Origin: Flavobacteriaceae bacterium
GTDB lineage: Bacteria; Bacteroidota; Bacteroidia; Flavobacteriales; Flavobacteriaceae
Reading direction: 5' to 3'
Assembly (NCBI GenBank): GCA_016649715.1
Contig: JAENXC010000007.1
Span: forward strand, 1-64,000
DNA length: 64,000 bases
How positions within the stretch are numbered: the first letter of the stretch is position 1; every line of letters starts with the position of its first letter. The translations under genes and the position numbers were made by a program. The notes under the pieces were generated by a model. The model was not told the DNA's origin, made no database searches, and saw only the letters and a program-made list of their open reading frames with translations. Shown piece by piece: positions 44,001 to 52,272 of the stretch.

Positions 44001-45506
44001 ATGAATAAATTCATCAGCTTATCAGTTTTAGTTTGCTTGCTAATTTTTTTGGTAAGTTCATGTACAAAAGAAGATTCACAACCTTTTGAAGATTCAAATT
44101 CAAACATTGTAGCGGTAGATTCCGAACTGGGAAATTTATTGCTTCGTACTACAGATAGTAACAATACAACTTCTATAGATTGTATAGATCTTGTTTATCC
44201 ACTTACTTTTTTTATCTACAATTCCAATCAACAACAAACCGGAAACCAAACCGTAGGTAACGATGGTGAACTCCTTGCCTTATTGCTTTCCTTAGAACCT
44301 GGAACTTATATTGCCTTGCAGTTTCCTATTAGCGTTGTATTGCAGGATGGCACGATTGTCCAAGTTAATAGCAATGCAGAATTGGTGACATTAATTTCCA
44401 ACTGTTCATCCAATGGCGGCGGTTTTCCTTCAAATTTTGAAACCATATTAACCTCTGGCTCTTGGTTTGTCACTTATTTTTTCGACGATCAAGATGAAAC
44501 CAGTGATTTTGCGGGCTATGAATTTACATTCGCAACAAACAATTCCGCACAAGCCGTAAGTACTACAAATACTGTGGATGGAACATGGAGTTTGACAAAT
44601 AGTAATACTCCCGATCTAAATCTATTTTTCGGCAACAATGATCCTTTTGATGAACTTGACGAAGAATGGGACATTATAGAGGCAACACAAGATATCATTA
44701 AATTAAAGCACATTAGTGGTAGCGATGGCAGCGTTGACTTTTTAACTTATGAACGCACACCAAACGGCGGTGGAGGAAATGGGAACCCTTCTGAATTTAT
44801 CGATAATCTAACAAATAGTGTCTGGTATGTAAACCTTTTGGAAAACGATGGAAATAATGAAACCTGTGATTATGTGGCATATGTATTTGCATTCAACACT
44901 AATGAAACTGTAACGGCCACAAGCACCAACAATACGGTTAATGGAACTTGGTTAGTAACCAATAGTAGTAGTGGAATAGATCTTGTTTTAAATTTTGAAA
45001 TTACTGGTAGCGACGATCCATTTGACGATTTAAATGACGATTGGGACGTAACCAGTTTTGACACCCAAATCATTAAGTTGATTGATGTTAGTGGCGGTAA
45101 CGGTGGTACTGATTATCTTAATTTCGGAAGAAATCCTTACGATGGTTGTAGTGGCGGCGGAAATACAACAGAACTAACCAATATTTTTATCGATGGACTG
45201 TGGTTTGTGCAAAGTTATATAGATGATGGTGATGACGAAACCAACGATTATAACGGTTATGTCCTAAATTTTAATGCAGATGGAAGCGTGTTAGCAGTAA
45301 GTAGTAACAACACAATAAGCGGAATTTGGAGTGTCGTAAGCAGCAGCAACGGTCTTGATGTAATATTAGATTTTGGAACCGCTATGCCATTTGATGAATT
45401 TAACGATGATTGGGATGTTGATACTTATACCAACACCCGCGTAGAACTATCAGATGTGAGTGGTGGCAACGGCGGAACTGACTATTTGATCTTGGAAAAG
45501 CAATAG
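44001..45506 (+). CDS. Multidomain lipoprotein with three lipocalin-like modules (paralog)
   Basis: 501 residues. Lipobox VSSC, one cystine-bracketed N-terminal domain (about 53-133; DCIDLVYPLTFFIYN ... LISNC), then three lipocalin-like modules (about 145-255, 265-375, 390-501). Module signatures SGSWFVTYFFDDQDETSDF, VDGTWSL, LDEEWDIIEA and DVSGGNGGTDYL recur. It has one N-terminal domain where the 41552 protein has two. A possible hairpin terminator follows. The function is unknown; the acidic DDxDET loops could bind Ca2+ (inference). Confidence 0.82.
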   Translation: MNKFISLSVLVCLLIFLVSSCTKEDSQPFEDSNSNIVAVDSELGNLLLRTTDSNNTTSIDCIDLVYPLTFFIYNSNQQQTGNQTVGNDGELLALLLSLEPGTYIALQFPISVVLQDGTIVQVNSNAELVTLISNCSSNGGGFPSNFETILTSGSWFVTYFFDDQDETSDFAGYEFTFATNNSAQAVSTTNTVDGTWSLTNSNTPDLNLFFGNNDPFDELDEEWDIIEATQDIIKLKHISGSDGSVDFLTYERTPNGGGGNGNPSEFIDNLTNSVWYVNLLENDGNNETCDYVAYVFAFNTNETVTATSTNNTVNGTWLVTNSSSGIDLVLNFEITGSDDPFDDLNDDWDVTSFDTQIIKLIDVSGGNGGTDYLNFGRNPYDGCSGGGNTTELTNIFIDGLWFVQSYIDDGDDETNDYNGYVLNFNADGSVLAVSSNNTISGIWSVVSSSNGLDVILDFGTAMPFDEFNDDWDVDTYTNTRVELSDVSGGNGGTDYLILEKQ

Positions 45507-45554
45507 CACACTTCCAATTTTTCCTTTGCCTGGCTGAATATTTATTTTATGTAA

Positions 45555-45590
45555 CCAGTAATGATTTTTTTCATCCAATTACTGGGGTTT
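45555..45590 (+). terminator. Possible terminator
   Basis: CCAGTAAT and ATTACTGG form an 8-bp perfect stem with a 15-nt loop. The following GGTTTATTCCTTTTT is only moderately T-rich, so this may be an attenuator or a simple hairpin. Confidence 0.5.
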
Positions 45591-45644
45591 ATTCCTTTTT
45601 GAAATCTAAGTTCAACAAATAGAAATTGAAAAACACAACACTTT

Positions 45645-46007
45645 ATGAAAACAGTTGCCTTCATCTTATTTTCTTTTATAATGGTAAGCTGTACCACCAG
45701 TACCTATGATGATATTGAAGAAATTCAAATAGAAAATCAGGGAGAGTTGGTAACCTTTCAGGATGTGGCTTTTGTTTTTGAAAACATCTGTACCGCCTGT
45801 CACAGCAACCCACCACAAAACGGGGCTCCAATGCCATTAACTAATTATGCGGAAGTAAAGAATGCCGTTGAAACAAGAGGACTTCTGGATAGAATAAGTA
45901 GGAATGAAGGTGAAGATGGTTTAATGCCTTTGGGCGGGCCAAGGTTGCCTCAACAACAAATTGATCTAATAACACAGTGGAACCTTGATGGGCTGCTGGA
46001 AAATTAA
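45645..46007 (+). CDS. Monoheme c-type cytochrome-like lipoprotein
   Basis: 120 residues. Lipoprotein signal (lipobox MVSC). A heme c attachment motif, CTACH, at about residues 48-52 (FENICTACHSNPPQNGAPMPLTNY), with MPLGGPRLPQQQIDLITQW near the end supplying a possible distal Met. This layout is that of small cytochrome c-like proteins with a late helix. First gene of a tight plus-strand operon; the YceI gene starts 4 bp after its stop. Confidence 0.87.
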   Translation: MKTVAFILFSFIMVSCTTSTYDDIEEIQIENQGELVTFQDVAFVFENICTACHSNPPQNGAPMPLTNYAEVKNAVETRGLLDRISRNEGEDGLMPLGGPRLPQQQIDLITQWNLDGLLEN

Positions 46008-46011
46008 ATAT

Positions 46012-46560
46012 ATGAAAAACGCAATCGCTTTATCAATTATTTGTCTCGCGTTAATTACCACGGCAATGGGACAGGAAAAATTCACCACTAAAACAGGGGA
46101 AATTACTTTCGAAGCATCGGTTCCTTCTTTTGAGGAAGTAAAGGCAGTCAACTCCAATGTGAGTGCTGTTTTAGATGCAACTACGGGAAATTTTGCGGCA
46201 CTTGCCCTTATGAAGGGTTTTCGGTTCAAAGTGGCTTTAATGGAAGAGCACTTTAATGAAAACTATATAGAATCATCCAAATATCCCAAGGCCACATTTA
46301 AAGGCACCATTCAGAATTTTAAACTTTCAGAAGTTTCTGGAAAACGCGAATATATAATTAAGGGAACTTTCAACCTTCACGGTGTTGACAAAAATTATGA
46401 GGTGCCAGCAGTTATTTCCATCAAGGAAGAGATGCTGATGCTTACTGCAAAATTTGTACTTAAACCGGAAGAATTCAATATCAAAATTCCATCCATAGTA
46501 AGTAATAAAATAGCCGAGGACGTCAATGTTTCTGTTGTATTCAGTTTACAAAAACAATAA
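46012..46560 (+). CDS. YceI family protein
   Basis: 182 residues from MKNAIALSIICLAL, with a signal peptide ending TTAMGQ. YceI lipocalin-like fold: FEASVPSFEEVKAVNSNVSAVLD, NYIESSKYPKATFKGTIQNF and the late GTFNLHGVDKNYEVPA. YceI proteins bind isoprenoids such as polyprenyl quinones. In this operon that would suit electron transfer between a lipid carrier and the cytochrome (inference). The start overlaps nothing; the upstream Met at 45985 lies inside the cytochrome gene. Confidence 0.87.
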   Translation: MKNAIALSIICLALITTAMGQEKFTTKTGEITFEASVPSFEEVKAVNSNVSAVLDATTGNFAALALMKGFRFKVALMEEHFNENYIESSKYPKATFKGTIQNFKLSEVSGKREYIIKGTFNLHGVDKNYEVPAVISIKEEMLMLTAKFVLKPEEFNIKIPSIVSNKIAEDVNVSVVFSLQKQ

Positions 46561-46572
46561 TAAAAAAACCCG

Positions 46573-46950
46573 ATGAGCAAGCAAAGAAAGTTCCTAATCC
46601 TGATTTTGATCCTGCTAGTTGGCGGCTATTTAGGCTATAACTATATCTACCAAGATCATAGAGATATAAAGTCGGAAACCCCGCAACTTGAAATTACCGC
46701 ACCCTATTTACTAGAACGATTTAAAACAAATGATGGTGCTGCCCTGCTTAACAAAACCATAACGGTAACAGGAGTAATAACCAGTTTGGAAGAAGGAGCT
46801 GTTACCCTCGATGAAAGTGTTTACGCAAGTTTTATCGAGAAAAAGTCTGAGTTGAAAGTCAATGAAAAATTACAAATAAAAGGTAGATGTATTGGGTATG
46901 ACGAGTTGTTTGAAATTGTAAAACTGGATCAATGTTCACTTCTAAAATAA
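46573..46950 (+). CDS. OB-fold (tRNA_anti-like) membrane-anchored protein
   Basis: 125 residues. An N-terminal anchor (about 6-24, FLILILILLVGGYLGYNYI) and an OB-fold body: LLERFKTNDGAALLNKTITVTGVITSLEEG, VTLDESVYASFIE, LQIKGRCIGYDELFEIVKLDQC. Similar short OB-fold proteins occur next to YceI/DUF5777 genes in Bacteroidetes (from memory). The role is unknown. The downstream gene begins 5 bp after its stop. Confidence 0.82.
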   Translation: MSKQRKFLILILILLVGGYLGYNYIYQDHRDIKSETPQLEITAPYLLERFKTNDGAALLNKTITVTGVITSLEEGAVTLDESVYASFIEKKSELKVNEKLQIKGRCIGYDELFEIVKLDQCSLLK

Positions 46951-46955
46951 GTCCA

Positions 46956-47843
46956 ATGATTAGAAAAATCACCTTGTTATTGTTCTTTCTTCCTCTGGGA
47001 TTATTTTCCCAAGAAGATTTACTGAACGATCTTGAAAAAGAAACGGTTGAAGACAAAACAGTGATCGCTGCATTCAAGGGCCTGAAAGTGGTAAACTTTG
47101 AGTCTACCAAACTTGCCGATAAAAATGATTTCTATTTTGTGGTGGCCCACCGTTTTGGTTCGGTAAAAAATGGTTTCGATGATTTCTTCGGGCTTGACAA
47201 TGCCGTAACCCAACTGAAATTCATTTATGGATTTACCGATTGGTTGAATATAGGGGTTGCAAGAAGCTCTTTTCAAAAAAAATACGGGATGCATGCAAAA
47301 TACCGTTTAATGCCACAAGTGAAGGACGGTTTCCCAGTAACATTAGTAGGGTATAATTTGGTTACAATAAATACTTCTTTGGAGAAGGACCAATATCCAA
47401 ATCTGGAGTTTGTAGATAAACTTACCTACACATCCCAACTCCTCATTTCGAAAAAATTCAACGAATCACTTTCCGTATTGCTCGCCCCAACTTTTATTCA
47501 TGAAAACTTGGCAACCCGCAGCCGCGATGTTTTAGAGGATGGTACCACCTTGAACTACGATGAAGAACCCAATCAATTTGCGGTTGGACTGGGAGGGCGT
47601 TACAAAATTTCAAAACGAGTAAGTATTAATGCAGACTATGGCGTTCATTTAAACCGAAACAAAAATTCAAATTTTAGAAATCCATTATCAGTGGGGGTAG
47701 ATATTGAAACCGGTGGCCATGTTTTCCAAATGCACTTTACAAACGCACAAGCCATGTTTGAAGAGGGCTTCATTGTACAGGGGCAGGGTGATTGGGCCGA
47801 TGGTGATTTCTTTTTCGGCTTTAATATAAGTCGGGTTTTTTAA
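46956..47843 (+). CDS. DUF5777 outer-membrane barrel protein
   Basis: 295 residues from MIRKITLLLFFLPLGLFSQ (signal peptide); an upstream Met at 46932 lies in the preceding gene. Family stretch FKGLKVVNFESTKLADKND, FVVAHRFGSVKNGFDDFFGLDN, LKFIYGFTDWLNIGVARSS, GVDIETGGHVFQMHFTNAQ, ending FFFGFNISRVF. A beta-barrel of unknown transport function. It is the fourth gene of the cytochrome, YceI, OB-fold, DUF5777 operon. Confidence 0.86.
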   Translation: MIRKITLLLFFLPLGLFSQEDLLNDLEKETVEDKTVIAAFKGLKVVNFESTKLADKNDFYFVVAHRFGSVKNGFDDFFGLDNAVTQLKFIYGFTDWLNIGVARSSFQKKYGMHAKYRLMPQVKDGFPVTLVGYNLVTINTSLEKDQYPNLEFVDKLTYTSQLLISKKFNESLSVLLAPTFIHENLATRSRDVLEDGTTLNYDEEPNQFAVGLGGRYKISKRVSINADYGVHLNRNKNSNFRNPLSVGVDIETGGHVFQMHFTNAQAMFEEGFIVQGQGDWADGDFFFGFNISRVF

Positions 47844-47929
47844 AAAGTTATATGCAAGATGCGACCAAAAATTTGAAGATATAAAAAAGCAGTACCAAAA
47901 AATTATTTATTAACCTAAAATTAAACAAA

Positions 47930-48508
47930 ATGAAAAAAACCAAACTATTTTTTTTGGCAGCGCTAACATCCTTAATGGCAACAGCGCAAACAACTTTTGA
48001 CCTTGACTGGTTTATGGGAGTTTCTAATGCGAATGCGAGTATAACTATAGGAACGGGAGATACCGTGAGGTGGACATGGACAGACGCTCTTCCTCATTCC
48101 GTTACAAGCGATTCTGGGAGCCAAGAGAATTTTGACAGTGGAATTCTTACTGGCAATGGCACACAGTTTTCCTATACATTTACCCAAGTGGGTGTGAATC
48201 CCTATAAATGTGAAGTCCACTCGAATATGCAAGGGACTATTACTGTGGAGCAAACGGTTTCTATCGACGAAAAATTCCGCAAGAATATTTCTCTTTACCC
48301 TAATCCTGTGAGTAATAAGTTAACGCTAGTTTCACTTTATAAACTGGATAGTTACAAAATTCACAACATTTTGGGTAAACTGGTGGCACAAGGAGTCGCT
48401 AATGGCAACATCACGGAAATTGATATGTCTAACCTTCAGAGCGGAATGTATTTTATTAATGCAATTTCTGGAGAACTACAATCAACTTTTAAAGTTATGA
48501 AGCAATAG
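47930..48508 (+). CDS. T9SS-exported plastocyanin-like cupredoxin
   Basis: 192 residues. Signal peptide, a cupredoxin domain (about 21-105) with copper ligands His in DALPHSVTSD and Cys-His-Met in YKCEVHSNMQG, then a type IX secretion C-terminal domain (about 118-192; ISLYPNPVSNKLTLVS, ending STFKVMKQ). A blue-copper electron carrier is thus predicted to be moved to the cell surface. Its place after a cytochrome/YceI/DUF5777 operon suggests a joint redox task. A strong terminator follows. Confidence 0.9.
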   Translation: MKKTKLFFLAALTSLMATAQTTFDLDWFMGVSNANASITIGTGDTVRWTWTDALPHSVTSDSGSQENFDSGILTGNGTQFSYTFTQVGVNPYKCEVHSNMQGTITVEQTVSIDEKFRKNISLYPNPVSNKLTLVSLYKLDSYKIHNILGKLVAQGVANGNITEIDMSNLQSGMYFINAISGELQSTFKVMKQ

Positions 48509-48523
48509 GAATCCTATATCTTT

Positions 48524-48568
48524 AAAGAGAGGCTGTTAAAGTTGACAGCCTCTCTTTATTTTTTTTGA
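48524..48568 (+). terminator. Strong intrinsic terminator after the cupredoxin gene
   Basis: AAAGAGAGGCTGT and ACAGCCTCTCTTT form a perfect 13-bp stem around TAAAGTTG, followed by ATTTTTTTTG. Confidence 0.93.
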
Positions 48569-48655
48569 ACCTTCTTCGGAGTTGTTTTTTATTTGGTGTA
48601 TAGATAAGCTTTACAGGAAAAAAATGTCACTTTCTCATTAGGGAAGCGGCACTTT

Positions 48656-49303
48656 TTATTTTAAATCAATTTCGTCTTTATCCAAATGATATATCTCCAT
48701 TATTCCTTCCAGCACTTTTTCAAAATCAATCTTTAAGTCTATAAGTTTTCCAGAGGCCATATCCATTACCCAACCGTGAACGTCTAATCTTCCTTGGCGC
48801 ATCGCAATCTGCACATCTGCGGTCTTTATAACGTTCACGCACTGTTCTTGAACGTTGAGTTCCACCAGTCTTCTGTATTTGTTTTCCTCGTCATCAATGG
48901 TGTTGAGTTCCTCGCGATGCAAGCGATATACATCCCGGATATTTCGCAGCCAAGGATTCAGAATTCCCAAATCCTTAGATTGCATTGCAGCCTTAACGCC
49001 GCCACAACCATAATGACCGCAAATTACAATATGGTTCACTTTCAGAATACTAACGGCATAGTCAATAACGCTCATAGCACTCAAATCTAAATTAGACACC
49101 ATATTGGAAATATTGCGCATCACAAAGACTTCTCCTGGTTTTACACCCATAATTTCTTCTGCGGTAACCCGGCTGTCGCTACAGCCAATGTAAAGAATTT
49201 CGGGGTTTTGACCATTGGATAGATTTTTAAAATAGTCGGGATCGTTGCCTAGCTTTTCGTTTACCCAAGCTTGGTTGTTTTTGAAGATTTGATCGATATT
49301 CAT
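48656..49303 (-). CDS. can: Beta-class carbonic anhydrase
   Basis: 215 residues. Zinc ligands and the Asp/Arg dyad lie in YIGCSDSRVTAEEIMG (Cys, Asp, Arg) and CGHYGCGGVKAAM (His, Cys); FVMRNISNMV and VHGWVMDMASGKLIDL complete the family pattern. It interconverts CO2 and bicarbonate in the cytoplasm. Single gene with its own surroundings; the 107-bp gap to the next gene shows nothing further. Confidence 0.93.
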   Translation of the reverse strand: MNIDQIFKNNQAWVNEKLGNDPDYFKNLSNGQNPEILYIGCSDSRVTAEEIMGVKPGEVFVMRNISNMVSNLDLSAMSVIDYAVSILKVNHIVICGHYGCGGVKAAMQSKDLGILNPWLRNIRDVYRLHREELNTIDDEENKYRRLVELNVQEQCVNVIKTADVQIAMRQGRLDVHGWVMDMASGKLIDLKIDFEKVLEGIMEIYHLDKDEIDLK

Positions 49304-49410
49304 GGTTTTTTCTGAAGTTTTTTTTCAGAATTTAAAGATAGGTAAAAGCATTTATGCCCACAAAATGGAAATTGATAATTTAAGTCCAATACTTTTTAAA
49401 GTTTGTAAAC

Positions 49411-50931
49411 TTACATTGCTTGTTTTGTGTTTTCTATTCCTTTCAAAACACGCAACCTACCAGGTCCATTTTTTAGGGCAAGCTCGTATTGTTTTGCAGC
49501 CTCTTCGTTTCTGGCTTGGGCGAGCAACCAATCTGCATAAAGTTCATGGGTGGGCTTTTGAATGGACGGTGGTCCATAACTGTAGCTTATACTGTTTTCA
49601 ATATCGATGGACTTTATGAAATATGCTTCCACTTGTTTTGTATCATTATCAAATTCTGATCGTAGTGCCAATAATTGGTTTTGCCTAATTTCAGCTTCCT
49701 TTAAATCCATTTCTGTAGCTTCATCACGGCTAACTCCTGAACAGAGTTTGGAACTACCTTCCGAAACAACAAATGATTCTCTTTTATGGTCTTGGTCCAT
49801 AATATTGAGTATGCTGTCCAGTTTTTGCGTGTTGCCTGTTTTAAATGCTCTCATCCCTTCTAGAAAGTGATATTTGGAGCGAACGGAAATATTTAAATCG
49901 GTTATGTTTACAGGAATATTAGCGACTTCATCGTCCCATTTGTCGGTCTCGGTTAAATAGGTTCCTTTTAAAAATACCAAATATACCCGTGCACTTTTTG
50001 ATGGGGTTTCGGTTGCATACCTTTTCATATCAAAAAACATTTTTTTTGCTTCTTCGTAATTTCCTTTTTGAAGATAGCCGTATTCCAACCAATGAAAAGC
50101 GTGATATCCACGGGCATCGTTGTCTAGCTTTTTCTTTTCCATTCTATTAATACTTGCTTGGTATGAAGCAATATTCGAAGAAATTACATTATCCCACATA
50201 CCCAGTGCAACATAGATATGGGAAGGCATATGCAGTGCATGGCTAGCATCTGGAGCTACTTTTGAATATGCTTTAGCAGCATTCAAGGCAAGTGACGCAT
50301 GATTTGGATCGTCATAAGAATGTATAAGATAATGTAACGCACCAGGGTGGTTTGGGTTTTCCTTTAAAATACCTTGAGCAATTTTTGCTCCCTTGCCGTA
50401 GATAATATCATCCCTTCCTTCGGGCACTGAACCCAATAATGACAAGGCATAAAAAGCGGCTACTTCCTGATTGGAAGGATATTTTTTATACAAGCCCTCC
50501 ATAAAATTTGCATAAGCAAGGTCTCTTTGCTTTTTTTCTATTTTTGGCTGATAGAGTATGTGTACAGATTCAATTAAGTTCTGTTCAATTTCGGTTGTAT
50601 TCTTTTCTAAATTAAGGCTGTCAAGTTTTACTAAAACAGCTGTTGCAGCTTTATAATCTTGTTGGTGCCATAAGCTGTGGTTATAGGTCATTGCCTCGCC
50701 CCAGTAGGCCATGGGCATTTTTGGGTCTTCCTTTTGTGCTTTTTGAAAAGCGTCTCGAGCATCTTCATACTCAAAGGAATGTAAAAGCAATAATCCCTTT
50801 TCAAAGTGAGGTTGGGCACTTTCCTTTCCAGTGATTGTAATGTTAACAACGCCCAAAGAATTGTTTGTAGATTTCTGTTGTTTACACGAAACGATAAAAA
50901 ACAATATAAAAAAAGAAGTTAAAAGCCTCAT
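49411..50931 (-). CDS. TPR lipoprotein
   Basis: 506 residues. Lipobox VSCK (Cys at about 16). TPR helices start at HFEKGLLLLHSFEYEDARDAFQKAQKEDP and continue to the C terminus (WLLAQARNEEAAKQYELALKNGPGRLRVLKG, read in part). The middle has SHALHMPSHIYVALGMWDNVI, a region characteristic of a family of TPR proteins of about 500 residues often seen in marine Bacteroidetes (from memory). No catalytic residues are evident. Single gene. Confidence 0.83.
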   Translation of the reverse strand: MRLLTSFFILFFIVSCKQQKSTNNSLGVVNITITGKESAQPHFEKGLLLLHSFEYEDARDAFQKAQKEDPKMPMAYWGEAMTYNHSLWHQQDYKAATAVLVKLDSLNLEKNTTEIEQNLIESVHILYQPKIEKKQRDLAYANFMEGLYKKYPSNQEVAAFYALSLLGSVPEGRDDIIYGKGAKIAQGILKENPNHPGALHYLIHSYDDPNHASLALNAAKAYSKVAPDASHALHMPSHIYVALGMWDNVISSNIASYQASINRMEKKKLDNDARGYHAFHWLEYGYLQKGNYEEAKKMFFDMKRYATETPSKSARVYLVFLKGTYLTETDKWDDEVANIPVNITDLNISVRSKYHFLEGMRAFKTGNTQKLDSILNIMDQDHKRESFVVSEGSSKLCSGVSRDEATEMDLKEAEIRQNQLLALRSEFDNDTKQVEAYFIKSIDIENSISYSYGPPSIQKPTHELYADWLLAQARNEEAAKQYELALKNGPGRLRVLKGIENTKQAM

Positions 50932-51037
50932 AATAAATATTTTATAGAACGTTCTAAAGGTAACAATTTCTGCTTAATTTAAATTTGAACCATTTATGAT
51001 ATGCCTATCGGTCGCTTAAGTTATTTAATTGAGACTT

Positions 51038-51595
51038 TTATAGGGTAGTAATCACATAATAAATAATAGTAAGCAGTACGAACACTAAACCCAATGCCAA
51101 AAATTTAAGCGATCGTTGTACATTTTTAAACTTTATTGTCGCAATTTTTGAAATGATAAACACTTGTTGACCCAAATGGTCAAAAAGTTGATCTTCATCT
51201 TTACTTATTTGGTGAAAGGTTTTGGAGAATTCATTAATGGTCCCAAACTTTGAAATGACATCTCTGAAAAAAAAGATGTTCTTATCATATTTGGCTTCAA
51301 TTCGAGGAATAAAACAACGAATACTGAAATAAATGGAAGCTACAGTACAGCAAAACCAAAGCCCCAAAAGAATGTACAATATTATTTCATTTGGCACATT
51401 CTTTACTGCCATTGTCACACCTTGATAGATAAAATTCAGTAAAATTCCATAAAAGGAAAGAATAAGTCCAGCTTTCAGTTCGGAAGCCTTTATTAAACCA
51501 GCAATGTAATTAATGCTGCCCCAATAATGATCTATCAAATCATCGGTATGCTTGTTTTTTATAATTGGTGTAGGTTGTTTTTCTTGTTCTTCCAT
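51038..51595 (-). CDS. Pycsar effector-like membrane protein (PycTM, DUF5706)
   Basis: 185 residues. A helical N terminus (DLIDHYWGSINYIAGLIKASELKAG) precedes two membrane segments (about 47-62 and 70-93) and a third at the C terminus (about 163-182). The middle has NIFFFRDVISKFGTINEFSK and LFDHLGQQVFIISKIATIKFKNVQ, matching the DUF5706/PycTM pattern. In Pycsar defence a class III cyclase makes cCMP or cUMP on phage infection and PycTM damages the membrane. Only a C-terminal cyclase fragment remains 32 bp upstream, so the effector seems to be an orphan here. Confidence 0.8.
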   Translation of the reverse strand: MEEQEKQPTPIIKNKHTDDLIDHYWGSINYIAGLIKASELKAGLILSFYGILLNFIYQGVTMAVKNVPNEIILYILLGLWFCCTVASIYFSIRCFIPRIEAKYDKNIFFFRDVISKFGTINEFSKTFHQISKDEDQLFDHLGQQVFIISKIATIKFKNVQRSLKFLALGLVFVLLTIIYYVITTL

Positions 51596-51627
51596 AATGC
51601 TGTCTTTTTAATAATTTGTACTCAGTT

Positions 51628-51777
51628 TTATTCCAGTACTTCATAAACCATTAAAGGTTCGGACTTATTTTTTATCATAATACTTCCCAATTTTTTGCAT
51701 TTAAAGGCTTCTTTCACATTGTTATAGCAACTTTCACTAATGATTATTTGGTCAGCTTTTGCGGCGTCCTGCAAACG
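51628..51777 (-). pseudogene. Class III nucleotidyl cyclase C-terminal fragment (PycC remnant)
   Basis: Forty-nine codons and a stop encode RLQDAAKADQIIISESCYNN, then VKEAFKCKKLG, IKNKSEPLMVYEVLE. This is the end of an adenylate/guanylate cyclase domain (NVAARL-x-AKPGQIxIS, KGKSEPVxVYEV in relatives). There is no start and none of the catalytic Asp residues, so it cannot be active. It lies 32 bp upstream of the PycTM-like gene, in the position and order of a Pycsar cyclase. Its 5' side is fused to an unrelated truncated gene (51752-51820). Confidence 0.85.
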
Positions 51778-51820
51778 TGCTGAAATCGCCTACTTTGTGG
51801 CTTGCTACTATTGTTGTCAT
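51752..51820 (-). pseudogene. Truncated paralog of the 51895-52167 gene
   Basis: MTTIVASHKVGDFSTF resembles MKTAIVQHEVKNFAEW of the gene just upstream; after residue 16 similarity ends and the frame closes in the cyclase remnant (AGRRKS, stop). Its 59-bp leader is also a near copy of the leader of the upstream gene. So this is the 5' end of a tandem paralog cut by the deletion that removed most of the cyclase gene. Confidence 0.75.
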
Positions 51821-51879
51821 AGTATTGTGATTTAAATTATTATTGCCTACTCTACACGGTTTTCGGCTTGCTCCGTTTT
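51821..51879. repeat. Duplicated gene leader, copy A
   Basis: Minus-strand leader of the truncated paralog. It shares GTATTGTGATTTA, TGCCTACTCTA and CGGTTTTCGGC(TT)GCTCCGTTTT with copy B at 52168-52226. CGGAGCAAGCCG-type pairing can form a small hairpin. Confidence 0.85.
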
Positions 51880-51894
51880 GTGTATATTGTGATA

Positions 51895-52167
51895 CTAAAC
51901 TTTGTTTAATATTGATATAGCAGGAGTACTTACTACCCCGCCATTCTTCATAGCCGCTTGTCTTTGCGGGTCGCTCATTACTTTGTCAAATAACCCCGGT
52001 TCATCAGGTATCTCAAAAATCATGGTTACATCATTTGTGTTTGTAGCCGATTTGTAAAGTCCTTTAAGATGAACTCCGACTTTTGCAAGATTGGGCTGAT
52101 CTGCGTCAAAAATTTTTTTCCATTCGGCGAAGTTTTTCACTTCATGTTGAACAATTGCTGTTTTCAT
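51895..52167 (-). CDS. Small dimeric alpha/beta-barrel-like protein
   Basis: 90 residues without signal peptide. Sequence pattern: MKTAIVQHEVKNFAEWKKIF, LKGLYKSATNTNDVTMIFE, and DPQRQAAMKNGGVVSTPAI. The strand-helix-strand layout and length fit a ferredoxin-like ABM/dimeric barrel monomer; I do not know its function. Last intact gene of the 61-52 kb minus-strand cluster. A truncated paralog with the same leader follows it. Confidence 0.75.
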   Translation of the reverse strand: MKTAIVQHEVKNFAEWKKIFDADQPNLAKVGVHLKGLYKSATNTNDVTMIFEIPDEPGLFDKVMSDPQRQAAMKNGGVVSTPAISILNKV

Positions 52168-52226
52168 TGTATTGTGATTTATTTTATTAATGCCTACTCT
52201 ATGCGGTTTTCGGCTGCTCCGTTTTT
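52168..52226. repeat. Duplicated gene leader, copy B
   Basis: Leader directly 5' of the 51895-52167 gene; near-identical to copy A for about 59 bp, with a few substitutions and a two-base difference in the CGGCTGCTCCG part. Confidence 0.85.
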
Positions 52227-52272
52227 TATTGATAATTTAATGTTCCATCAATTACTGCCATTTTCTTAGTAT

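Noticed and set aside
49302-49619. A 105-codon plus-strand frame starting beside the carbonic anhydrase gene
   Set aside because: It is mostly antisense to the TPR lipoprotein 3' end and lacks protein-like features.
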